Source: Chryseosolibacter sp964393795
GTDB lineage: Bacteria > Bacteroidota > Bacteroidia > Cytophagales > Cyclobacteriaceae
Direction: 5' to 3'
DNA length: 8,179 nt
NCBI GenBank assembly: GCA_964393795.1
Contig: CAYMWA010000161.1
Coordinates: 1 to 8,179, forward strand
The notes under the pieces were generated by a model that worked only from the letters and a program-made list of their open reading frames with translations, was not told the origin of the DNA and ran no database searches. Position numbers and translations under genes: made by a program. Positions 1 through 5,913 of the stretch are shown here, piece after piece; position 1 is the stretch's first letter; each line of letters starts with the position of its first letter.

Positions 1-11
1 TTAAGTGCATC

Positions 12-584
12 ATGGACGCTGAAGAGGCACAAATCCTCAATTACGTAAGAACTATCGCTGACAAAGCTCATGGTAAGCAAGTGAGAAAATTCACCGGCGA
101 CCGGTACATCGTGCATCCCGTAAGGGTGATGGAAATGGTCGCCCAATACAATGAAGATGTATCTGTGTTGTCGGCCGCTTTGCTTCACGACGTGCTCGAG
201 GATACGCCCGTTACGGCTGCCGACATCAGGGAGGCTTTGCAACCGGTGATGGATGCGGACCAGGCGGAAAGGACATTGCAACATGTAGTAGCACTTACCG
301 ACGTCTATATAAAGGAACGTTACCCTCACCTTAACCGGCGGGCGCGTAAGGAGAAAGAGGCACAACGCCTGGCCGCTGTGAGCGCCGAAGCACAGACCAT
401 CAAGTACGCGGACCTTATCGACAACGTAATGGATATTGTACAATATGATGCTGACTTCGCGCGTGTGTTTGTAGGGGAAGCGAGACGCTTTCTCAAGGCG
501 ATGCAACTTGGCGATCCCGCTTTGCGCAAAAAGGCGGTGGCACTTGTGGAGGATTGCCTTGCCGGGATGAATGCAGGCTTGTGA
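12..584 (+). CDS. Small HD-domain (p)ppGpp hydrolase-like protein (SpoT/MESH1 type)
   Basis: A 190-residue protein made almost entirely of a RelA/SpoT-type HD hydrolase domain, with no synthetase, TGS or ACT domain. Family knowledge says such stand-alone domains remove the 3'-pyrophosphate of (p)ppGpp in the cytoplasm using Mn2+; that substrate is inferred here. Visible motifs are the F27-T-G-D30 to H35-P segment of the Rel HD fold, the H59-D60-V-L-E63-D64 signature, and K131-Y-A-D134-L-I-D-N138. The likely metal ligands are H35, H59, D60 and D134, and all are present, so the domain looks intact. The ATG at 12 gives a normal family N-terminus, but the reading frame stays open to the window edge, so an upstream start is possible. 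No ribosome-binding site is evident. The neighbouring genes give no support for a specific role; another phosphohydrolase activity of the HD superfamily remains possible. Confidence 0.85.
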   Translation: MDAEEAQILNYVRTIADKAHGKQVRKFTGDRYIVHPVRVMEMVAQYNEDVSVLSAALLHDVLEDTPVTAADIREALQPVMDADQAERTLQHVVALTDVYIKERYPHLNRRARKEKEAQRLAAVSAEAQTIKYADLIDNVMDIVQYDADFARVFVGEARRFLKAMQLGDPALRKKAVALVEDCLAGMNAGL

Positions 585-630
585 AAAAGGTTTGAAAGGT
601 TTGAAAGGTTGGAAGGACTGAAAGGTTTTA
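585..630 (-). repeat. Degenerate roughly 9-bp repeat, AAAGGTTTG type
   Basis: Directly after the stop codon of the HD gene the + strand reads successive AAAGGTTTG, AAAGGTTTG, AAAGGTTGG and a shortened AAGGACTG, then AAAGGTTTT. On the - strand this is the CAAACCTTT/CCAACCTTT unit that recurs at 2091-2108 and 6929-7012. It is purine-rich on the + strand and has no coding potential of its own. Function unknown. Confidence 0.8.
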
Positions 631-634
631 GCGG

Positions 635-669
635 GTTGCAAGTTGCAAGTTGCAGGTTGCAAGATGCAG
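635..669 (-). repeat. Five-unit heptad repeat (GTTGCAA/GTTGCAG), inverted relative to 1938-2093
   Basis: Five contiguous 7-bp units: GTTGCAA, GTTGCAA, GTTGCAG, GTTGCAA, GATGCAG. Read on the - strand these are the CTGCATC, TTGCAAC and CTGCAAC units of the large array downstream of the phosphatase gene. The - strand of 649-669 is identical over three consecutive units to 2073-2093. The stretch from 670 to about 705 between this block and the next repeat shows nothing recognisable. Confidence 0.88.
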
Positions 670-705
670 AGGTTCAAGCGGGCCCTTGTTGGGATGACTT
701 CGGTT

Positions 706-759
706 GGAGGGTTGGACGGTTGGAAAGGTTTTAAAGGTTTTAAAGGTTTTAAAGGTTGA
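706..759 (-). repeat. Nonamer repeat AAAGGTTTT with degenerate flank
   Basis: Three perfect tandem copies of AAAGGTTTT (724-732, 733-741, 742-750) and a fourth partial copy (751-759), preceded by a degenerate GGTTGGA-like stretch from about 706. It is the same family as 585-630 and lies 60-110 bp upstream of the phosphatase ATG, so it may sit in or near that gene's promoter or leader. No Bacteroidota-type promoter could be identified with confidence here. Confidence 0.8.
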
Positions 760-819
760 AGGGTATGGGCGTATGGCCGCCGGGAACGAATTTTGTTCGG
801 TTATGGGGAAATCGTTTTC

Positions 820-1923
820 ATGGATTTTCGCTCTATTGTCATTTGTCTGCTGATGGTATCGGCCTGCCTCCCCACGGGAGCTCAGGCACCTGAAACCAGA
901 AATATTATTCTTATTACGCTGGATGGCTTGCGCTGGCAGGAAGTTTTTCAGGGTGTGGACAACGATATCGCCGGCAAGGAAAAGTATGTGGAGTCGCCCG
1001 CGCTCATCGAAGCTTTCGACCATGTGTCTGATCGTTCGTCAAGGCAGCGTCTGATGCCGTTCTTTTGGAATGTCGTCGCCCGCCAGGGGCAGCTTTACGG
1101 CAACCGGAAACTAAAGAACCGTGTGAACTGTACGAACGATCACCTGATTTCCTATCCGGGATACAGTGAAATGCTCGTCGGCTTCGACGGGGGCGTGTCG
1201 TCCAACGAAAAAGTGGACAATCCCCATGCGACCGTTTTTGAATACATCGAAGGCTATCCAGGATTTCAGGATGAGGTCGCGATCTTTGCCACCTGGGATG
1301 CCTTTCCCTATATATTCCGCCAGTCAACGTCGGCGCTACATGTCAATGCGGGAAAAGACATTGCACGCGGACCCATATCGCGCCGGGAGCGGATGTTAAA
1401 CGACATGCTCCGCACACATCCGCGTTCTGATTCCATCACTTTTCAATACGCGATGGAGTACCTCAAGCGCGAAAGACCGCGCGTCACCTTTATCGGATTC
1501 GACGAGACCGACCACTATGCGCATAAGGGCAAGTATGACAAGTACCTTGATGCCGCACACCGCGCTGATGCCATGATCGCCCAACTATGGGACTGGGTAC
1601 AGTCCCAACCCGACTACCGCAATAAGACCACCCTGTTTATTACGACTGACCACGGCAGAGGTAATGGAAAAAACAACTGGCGAAAGCACCGCCTTTTGGC
1701 TGCCGGCTCCCGGCATATCTGGTTTGCCGTGATCGGTCCCGACACACCAGCCTTCGGTGAAATGAAAGTCAGGGCCACCACCTACCAGAACCAGGTGGCC
1801 AAAACACTCGCCGCCTTCCTTAGCCTGCCCTACGAGAACGAAGAACCCGTCGGCGCAATCGTCCAAACTATGATCGCCGTACCCCTCCCCAAAGAACCCA
1901 CCGGCTTTTACAGCACCCGCTAA
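820..1923 (+). CDS. Secreted or lipid-anchored alkaline-phosphatase-superfamily phosphohydrolase/phosphodiesterase
   Basis: A 367-residue exported metalloenzyme of the alkaline phosphatase/nucleotide pyrophosphatase superfamily, expected to hydrolyse phosphate mono- or diesters outside the cytoplasm; the substrate cannot be told. The core opens with I-T-L-D35-G-L-R, where D35 is a metal ligand. S111 in S-Y-P-G-Y-S sits where the superfamily carries its Ser/Thr nucleophile. D228-E-T-D231-H-Y-A-H235 and T276-D277-H278-G279 supply further metal ligands, and a late G-S-R-H299 is a candidate last ligand. The N-terminus is a signal sequence: V13-S-A-C16 fits a lipobox, but G20-A-Q-A23 also fits signal peptidase I, so lipoprotein versus soluble periplasmic protein is open. 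I chose ATG 820 because the signal sequence begins there; a TTG at 793 would add nine residues in front of it. The gene stands alone between repeat-filled gaps. Confidence 0.85.
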   Translation: MDFRSIVICLLMVSACLPTGAQAPETRNIILITLDGLRWQEVFQGVDNDIAGKEKYVESPALIEAFDHVSDRSSRQRLMPFFWNVVARQGQLYGNRKLKNRVNCTNDHLISYPGYSEMLVGFDGGVSSNEKVDNPHATVFEYIEGYPGFQDEVAIFATWDAFPYIFRQSTSALHVNAGKDIARGPISRRERMLNDMLRTHPRSDSITFQYAMEYLKRERPRVTFIGFDETDHYAHKGKYDKYLDAAHRADAMIAQLWDWVQSQPDYRNKTTLFITTDHGRGNGKNNWRKHRLLAAGSRHIWFAVIGPDTPAFGEMKVRATTYQNQVAKTLAAFLSLPYENEEPVGAIVQTMIAVPLPKEPTGFYSTR

Positions 1924-1937
1924 CCAACCCCACCTTC

Positions 1938-2093
1938 CTGCAACCTGCAACCTGCATCTTGCAACCTGCATCTTGCAACCTGCAACCTGCAACCTGCAAC
2001 CCTGCAACCTGCAACCCTGCAACCTGCATCCTGCAACCTGCAACCTGCATCTTGCAACCTGCAACCTGCAACCTGCATCTTGCAACCTGCAAC
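1938..2093 (+). repeat. 22-unit heptanucleotide array (CTGCAAC family)
   Basis: The 156 bp resolve completely into 22 consecutive units: 13 CTGCAAC (units 10 and 12 carry one extra C), 5 CTGCATC and 4 TTGCAAC. CTGCATC units are 3, 5, 13, 16 and 20; TTGCAAC units are 4, 6, 17 and 21. A CTGCATC is followed by TTGCAAC in four of five cases. Because 7 is not a multiple of 3, each frame cycles through a 7-residue period (Leu-Gln-Pro-Ala-Thr-Cys-Asn), and no stop arises in several frames. This creates false open reading frames on both strands and a false 68-residue extension of the downstream kinase. The array starts 15 bp after the phosphatase stop codon. Confidence 0.95.
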
Positions 2094-2108
2094 CTTTCCA
2101 ACCTTTCA
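2091..2108 (+). repeat. Two-unit AACCTTTCC/AACCTTTCA nonamer abutting the heptad array
   Basis: AACCTTTCC (2091-2099) and AACCTTTCA (2100-2108) follow the last heptad without a gap, sharing its final AAC. This reproduces, in inverted orientation, the heptad-plus-nonamer order of 585-669. The rest of this gap (2109-2176) is non-repetitive and must hold the kinase leader; it contains TAATTTGC at 2158-2165, a poor match to the Bacteroidota -7 element. Confidence 0.8.
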
Positions 2109-2176
2109 AGAAAGACTCCCCCACAAAGGGTGATATCTTTATCCCGCGATTATCGTGTAATTTGCAAGAGCATATT

Positions 2177-5131
2177 ATGGCAAAGACTCTTTTTACCGGC
2201 TTGATCGTATTGTGTGCGTTTGTCGCTCAGGGGCAGCAGCAGGCCTGGTCGATGAGGAACTACAAGGCCATTGATGGCTTGCCGCAATCGCAGGTGAGCA
2301 TCGTGGTTGAAGATGAAAACGGATACCTGTGGATTGGTACCCACGGCGGAGGCCTGGCGCGCTTTGATGGGAGAGAGTTTAAAGTGTATACAACCCTCGA
2401 CGGACTGCTCAGCAATATTGTTACCTATCTCACGCTCGACTCAGATCAAAACCTCTGGATTATCCACCCGCGGGGAATTTCCCGCTTCAACGGTACTTCG
2501 TTTCGAACATTTGCCCAGCCGGGTTCGCCGGTTACCGCCAAGCGCATTGGTCGCGCTTTTGAATTAGCCGATACGCTGTTCTTCCTTTCCGCCCCCGGCA
2601 ACATGGGCAAGCTCTTCAATGATTCCGTATACTATTGGTCCAAACCCATTGTGCCCGGTGTTGAGTTTCGATATGGTCAGGTTTTGCCCGACGAAACCAT
2701 CCTGCTCTATGGAAATGACAGTTCCTTCTATGTGAAATCGCGTACGCGGGACTTTCAGATTAATCACAAACCAACGTTTAACCGGTTATACAGTTTATTC
2801 CAGTACCAGGGTAAATCGTGGCTCGCGACAGATAAGGGATATTTTATTTTTGATTTGAGCGGCGGATTTATGCCATCGCACCTCCCCATAAAGAACAAGA
2901 TCGTATATGCGGATTCTATTAACGGTGTTTTCTGGACGCGTTACGGCAACGATCTCATGAAGGAAAAGATTGTCGGCAATAAAACGGTCATTGATACCGT
3001 ATTGCGGGATGTTGGGGTGAATCAGGTCATGGTTGGTTCGGAAGGCAATACCTGGTTTGCCACTTCCGGGAAGGGGCTCTACAAATATTTCGTGCAGGAT
3101 TTCGACCGGTACGGGCCTGCTGATCCAGGCGTAGTGATGGCCATTCATCGCGACAGCCACGGGGCCATCTGGATCGGGTCGACGACGAAGGGACTGTGGC
3201 GGATGAAGGATGGCGAGCTGCGATCATATCTCTATGGCGCCGATCCCTATCGCAACGAAGTGCATACAATTGCGGAATCGCCAGACGGCACACTCTGGAT
3301 TGGAACGAGTTACGGACTTGCCCGATATGATCCCCGGAGCGATTCGTTTACCTGGTTCACGAGGGCCGACGGCATGTCCGGTTCGATGGTGATTAATCTC
3401 GCTTTTGATGAATCGGGTCATCTCTATGCGGGGACGTTTGATGGCGGCCTGAACTACTTCGACGGCCATACTTTCAAGCACATTACGATGGAGAACGGCC
3501 TGAATTCAAATATGATCACGGCTGTTCACTACTCAACATTTTACAAGAGGTTGTTTATCGGCAATGAGTTCGGCATCAGCACGCTGATGGGCGAGACCAT
3601 CGATCCCATTTCGATCCCGGAAATCCAGAACACCAGTGGCATCTCCATTCATTCGTTCCGGGATTCGCTGATATTGGTCGGATCAGGCGGCGCTGGCGTT
3701 GCAATCTACAATCCGGCCACGGGTGCGAAGAAGATGATCACCACACATCAGGGACTTCCGTCCGACTTTATCTATTTTGTAGCAGCCGATCCACAAGACT
3801 ATCTCTGGATTGGTACCGAGAAAGGAATTTCACGACTCAAGCTCAACGCATCGCTTGAGATCACACAAAACCGGCACTATGATTTCGAGAACGGATTGAC
3901 CGGCGTCGAGACAAATCAAAATGCATTTTATCTCAGTGACGACATCAAATTGTTTGGTTTGATCGACGGTTTGTATCAGTTCAACGAACCCAGGAGGCAT
4001 GGAAAAAAATCATTCGATCTACACCTCACATCAGTGCAATTGTTTTATGGTGAGTATCCCGCGCGTGACTACGCAGACAGCCTTGTCGGTTTTTTCAAAA
4101 TTCCATTTCAACCCGAGCTTCCGCCTGAACTGAACCACATCACCTTTCATTACAATAAGGTAGACAAACGTTATCCCAAGTCGGTAAAATTTCGCTATCT
4201 GCTTGAAAATTTTGACAAGACCTGGTCGCAGGCCTCTTCCAATAACCAGGTGACGTACAGCAATCTTCCGTCTGGTCAATACACGTTCAGGGTGATGGCT
4301 ACCGATAATGAGGGAAACTGGGCGCCCGCTTCCGTGGCGTATGCGTTTACAATCAGGACACCGTTTTATAAGACGGCCGCTTTTGTTGTGGGACTCTTCA
4401 TCCTCCTTGGCGGGATCATCACGCTGGCTTTGTACCTCCGCGTAAAGCGGAAGGTCAACCGGCTGGTGATGCGAGAACGCATCCGCGCAACCGAACAGGA
4501 AAGCCTGCGCAAGGAGATTGCGCGTGATTTTCACGACGAAATGGGCAATCAGCTCACGCGGATTATCAACTACATCAGCCAGCTGAAACTCAACGGACAC
4601 AGCGGCAACGGTCAAAGTCACCTGGACCTTTACTCGAAGATGGAGGACTCAGCCAAGTATCTCTATTCAGGGACGCGCGACTTTATCTGGTCGATCGACC
4701 CCGGCAATGATGAACTCTCCAAGCTGTTTCTGCACATACGCGACTTTGGTGAAAAGCTGTTCGAAGAAAAGGGCATCAACTTCAGGGCTTTTAATGAAGT
4801 GAAAGAAAAGCGCGGGTTACCCTATGGATTCAGCCGGGAGGCTAACCTGATCTTTAAGGAAGTGATGACCAATGCCTTCAAGTATTCTCAGGCCTGCAAT
4901 GTGTCGTTGTCGCTTGTCGGTGAGAACGACACTTTTGAAATGACCTTTGAAGATGATGGCATCGGGTTTCGCCCCGGTGAAATCGAAAAATCGAACGGAC
5001 TCAAAAATATTCGCGAAAGGGCCGACAAGATACGCGCCGTTTTACGTATACAGAGTGTACAAGACAAGGGAACGCGCATCATCCTTAATTTTAAACTGAA
5101 TAAAACCTTGAAATATGGCCTTACCATTTAA
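2177..5131 (+). CDS. Propeller/Y_Y_Y-domain membrane sensor histidine kinase (HPK7-like)
   Basis: A 984-residue sensor kinase. Residues 1-18 form a signal peptide. Residues about 22-605 hold Reg_prop propeller repeats, with L-W-I-G-T-type blades at 51, 331, 373 and 543 and weaker ones near 93, 292, 416 and 459, consistent with two propellers in the periplasm. A Y_Y_Y-like beta-sandwich spans about 613-727, a membrane helix about 733-754, and a linker helix leads to the dimerisation domain with phospho-acceptor H786 in R-D-F-H-D-E-M-G-N-Q. The ATPase domain has the N box (E895-V-M-T-N899), D926-D-G-I-G930 and G941-L-K-N-I-R-E-R. There is no receiver or AraC domain, unlike hybrid HTCS proteins; the partner is the overlapping regulator gene. 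ATG 2177 was chosen because the signal peptide begins there; the frame runs upstream into the heptad array, which gives an artefactual extension. The stimulus is unknown, and no polysaccharide-utilisation genes lie nearby. Confidence 0.93.
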   Translation: MAKTLFTGLIVLCAFVAQGQQQAWSMRNYKAIDGLPQSQVSIVVEDENGYLWIGTHGGGLARFDGREFKVYTTLDGLLSNIVTYLTLDSDQNLWIIHPRGISRFNGTSFRTFAQPGSPVTAKRIGRAFELADTLFFLSAPGNMGKLFNDSVYYWSKPIVPGVEFRYGQVLPDETILLYGNDSSFYVKSRTRDFQINHKPTFNRLYSLFQYQGKSWLATDKGYFIFDLSGGFMPSHLPIKNKIVYADSINGVFWTRYGNDLMKEKIVGNKTVIDTVLRDVGVNQVMVGSEGNTWFATSGKGLYKYFVQDFDRYGPADPGVVMAIHRDSHGAIWIGSTTKGLWRMKDGELRSYLYGADPYRNEVHTIAESPDGTLWIGTSYGLARYDPRSDSFTWFTRADGMSGSMVINLAFDESGHLYAGTFDGGLNYFDGHTFKHITMENGLNSNMITAVHYSTFYKRLFIGNEFGISTLMGETIDPISIPEIQNTSGISIHSFRDSLILVGSGGAGVAIYNPATGAKKMITTHQGLPSDFIYFVAADPQDYLWIGTEKGISRLKLNASLEITQNRHYDFENGLTGVETNQNAFYLSDDIKLFGLIDGLYQFNEPRRHGKKSFDLHLTSVQLFYGEYPARDYADSLVGFFKIPFQPELPPELNHITFHYNKVDKRYPKSVKFRYLLENFDKTWSQASSNNQVTYSNLPSGQYTFRVMATDNEGNWAPASVAYAFTIRTPFYKTAAFVVGLFILLGGIITLALYLRVKRKVNRLVMRERIRATEQESLRKEIARDFHDEMGNQLTRIINYISQLKLNGHSGNGQSHLDLYSKMEDSAKYLYSGTRDFIWSIDPGNDELSKLFLHIRDFGEKLFEEKGINFRAFNEVKEKRGLPYGFSREANLIFKEVMTNAFKYSQACNVSLSLVGENDTFEMTFEDDGIGFRPGEIEKSNGLKNIRERADKIRAVLRIQSVQDKGTRIILNFKLNKTLKYGLTI

Positions 5132-5747
5132 GAAACGCGTGCTGATTGTGGAAGACGATCAGGAAATCAGAAACAGCTTCAGTCTGATTGTAAACAGCTC
5201 ACAAAAGTTTACAGTGGTCAATGCCTATGGCAACTGCGAAGACGCCATCGACAATATTCATCGCGACAAACCTGACATCATTCTCATGGATGTTGAACTT
5301 CCGGGCATGAACGGCATCCAGTGCACTAAAATAATCAAAGACAAAAATCCGCAAAGCGACATCATTATGGTAACGGTTTATGAGGATAGTGAGCTTGTCT
5401 TTGAGGCACTGAAGGCAGGGGCATCCGGTTACATCACCAAAAGCGCCAACTACATGGAATTGTTGTCAGCGCTGGACGAGATTGTGAAGGGCGGTGCCCC
5501 GATGAGCAGTCGCATTGCCCGCATGGTGATCGATAACTTTCATGTCAATCCCAACTCGCCGCTGACCAGGCGGGAAACGGAGATCCTTCAGTTGATTGCG
5601 GAAGGAAAGACCTACACGCAGATTTCGGAGGATTTGTTCATCTCGAAAGAAACCGCGAAGACCCACATTAAGAACATTTACGCCAAGTTACAGGTCAACA
5701 GCAAATCAGAAGCGATAGCGAAGGCCAACCTCGAGAAACTGATTTAA
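5115..5747 (+). CDS. NarL/FixJ-family response regulator (REC + LuxR-type HTH)
   Basis: A 210-residue cytoplasmic transcription factor. The receiver domain (about 7-125) has the acidic pocket E13-D14-D15, phospho-acceptor D59 in L-M-D-V-E-L-P-G-M-N-G, switch T87 and conserved K109 in Y-I-T-K-S, so it should be phosphorylatable. The C-terminal LuxR/GerE helix-turn-helix (about 149-206) begins L-T-R-R-E-T-E-I-L and contains the recognition segment I-S-K-E-T-A-K-T-H-I-K-N-I-Y-A-K-L. The start codon lies inside the end of the kinase gene in another frame, a 17-nt overlap that suggests translational coupling and fixed stoichiometry. Kinases with an HPK7-type H box usually pair with NarL-type regulators, so the pairing is well supported. 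Its target promoters cannot be deduced; no nearby candidate operator was convincing. Confidence 0.95.
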   Translation: MALPFKKRVLIVEDDQEIRNSFSLIVNSSQKFTVVNAYGNCEDAIDNIHRDKPDIILMDVELPGMNGIQCTKIIKDKNPQSDIIMVTVYEDSELVFEALKAGASGYITKSANYMELLSALDEIVKGGAPMSSRIARMVIDNFHVNPNSPLTRRETEILQLIAEGKTYTQISEDLFISKETAKTHIKNIYAKLQVNSKSEAIAKANLEKLI

Positions 5748-5782
5748 GTTTTAAGTTGTAAGTTTTAAGTTTTAAGTTGTAA
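5748..5782 (+). repeat. Five-unit A/T-type heptad repeat (GTTTTAA/GTTGTAA)
   Basis: Starting on the base after the regulator stop codon come GTTTTAA, GTTGTAA, GTTTTAA, GTTTTAA, GTTGTAA, exactly 35 bp. The preceding seven bases GATTTAA, which include the stop codon, are a near match. The units have the same 7-bp period and GTT-N-N-AA frame as the GTTGCAA units at 635-662, so this looks like an A/T-shifted member of the same heptad family. Confidence 0.85.
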
Positions 5783-5794
5783 GGCGTGAACGTT

Positions 5795-5829
5795 CAACTT
5801 CCCGGAAGTTTGAAACTTCCGGGAAGTTG
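5795..5829. repeat. Perfect 35-bp palindrome built from two 15-bp palindromes
   Basis: The 17 bases on either side of G5812 are exact reverse complements. The two arms contain AACTTCCCGGAAGTT (5796-5810) and AACTTCCGGGAAGTT (5814-5828), reverse complements of each other separated by TGA, and each is itself palindromic around its centre base. In RNA this could form either one long hairpin or two small ones. There is no following U-tract, so a classical intrinsic terminator is not supported. It could be a REP-like element, a protein-binding site or a bidirectional stop for transcription. A TTG at 5827, at the end of the palindrome, opens an artefactual frame into the hydrolase. Confidence 0.85.
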
Positions 5830-5839
5830 CCCTTCGGGC
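5829..5839 (+). other. Short GC hairpin immediately after the palindrome
   Basis: GCCC (5829-5832), loop TTC, GGGC (5836-5839). The stem can be extended by GTT/AAC with a two-base bulge (5826-5844). It abuts the 35-bp palindrome. It may be part of a composite termination or attenuation structure between the regulator and the hydrolase, but there is no T-run behind it. Confidence 0.5.
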
Positions 5840-5844
5840 TCAAC

Positions 5845-5866
5845 CTGCAACCTGCAACTCTGCAAC
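5845..5866 (+). repeat. Three-unit CTGCAAC heptad repeat
   Basis: CTGCAAC at 5845-5851 and 5852-5858, then an extra T and CTGCAAC at 5860-5866. Same unit and orientation as the large array at 1938-2093. It lies 47 bp upstream of the hydrolase ATG. Confidence 0.88.
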
Positions 5867-5913
5867 CGGCATCGCCTTTGTGGATATTTTCCTGCTTTTT
5901 ACTATCATTGAGG

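Noticed and set aside
793..819. TTG start at 793 for the phosphatase-superfamily gene
   Set aside because: It adds nine residues (M-F-G-Y-G-E-I-V-F) before a normal signal sequence beginning at ATG 820, and there is no ribosome-binding site to favour it.
1938..2093. CRISPR array
   Set aside because: The repeat unit is 7 bp with no spacers, and no cas gene is present. It is a simple tandem repeat.
1585..2124. Open frames on both strands through 1868-2204 encoding Cys/Gln-rich periodic peptides
   Set aside because: They are made by the heptad array, whose 7-bp period leaves several frames free of stops. There are no recognisable domains, and they overlap real genes antisense.
2157..2165. Bacteroidota -7 promoter element upstream of the kinase
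   Set aside because: TAATTTGC and GTAATTTG both fall short of TAnnTTTG, and no TTTG lies at the proper upstream spacing, so I could not place a promoter.
5877..5910. Promoter TTTG (5877-5880) with TATCATTG (5903-5910) before the hydrolase
   Set aside because: The -7 match is one base off and the 22-bp spacing is plausible, but the transcript would start at or beyond the ATG at 5914. Too weak to report as a feature.
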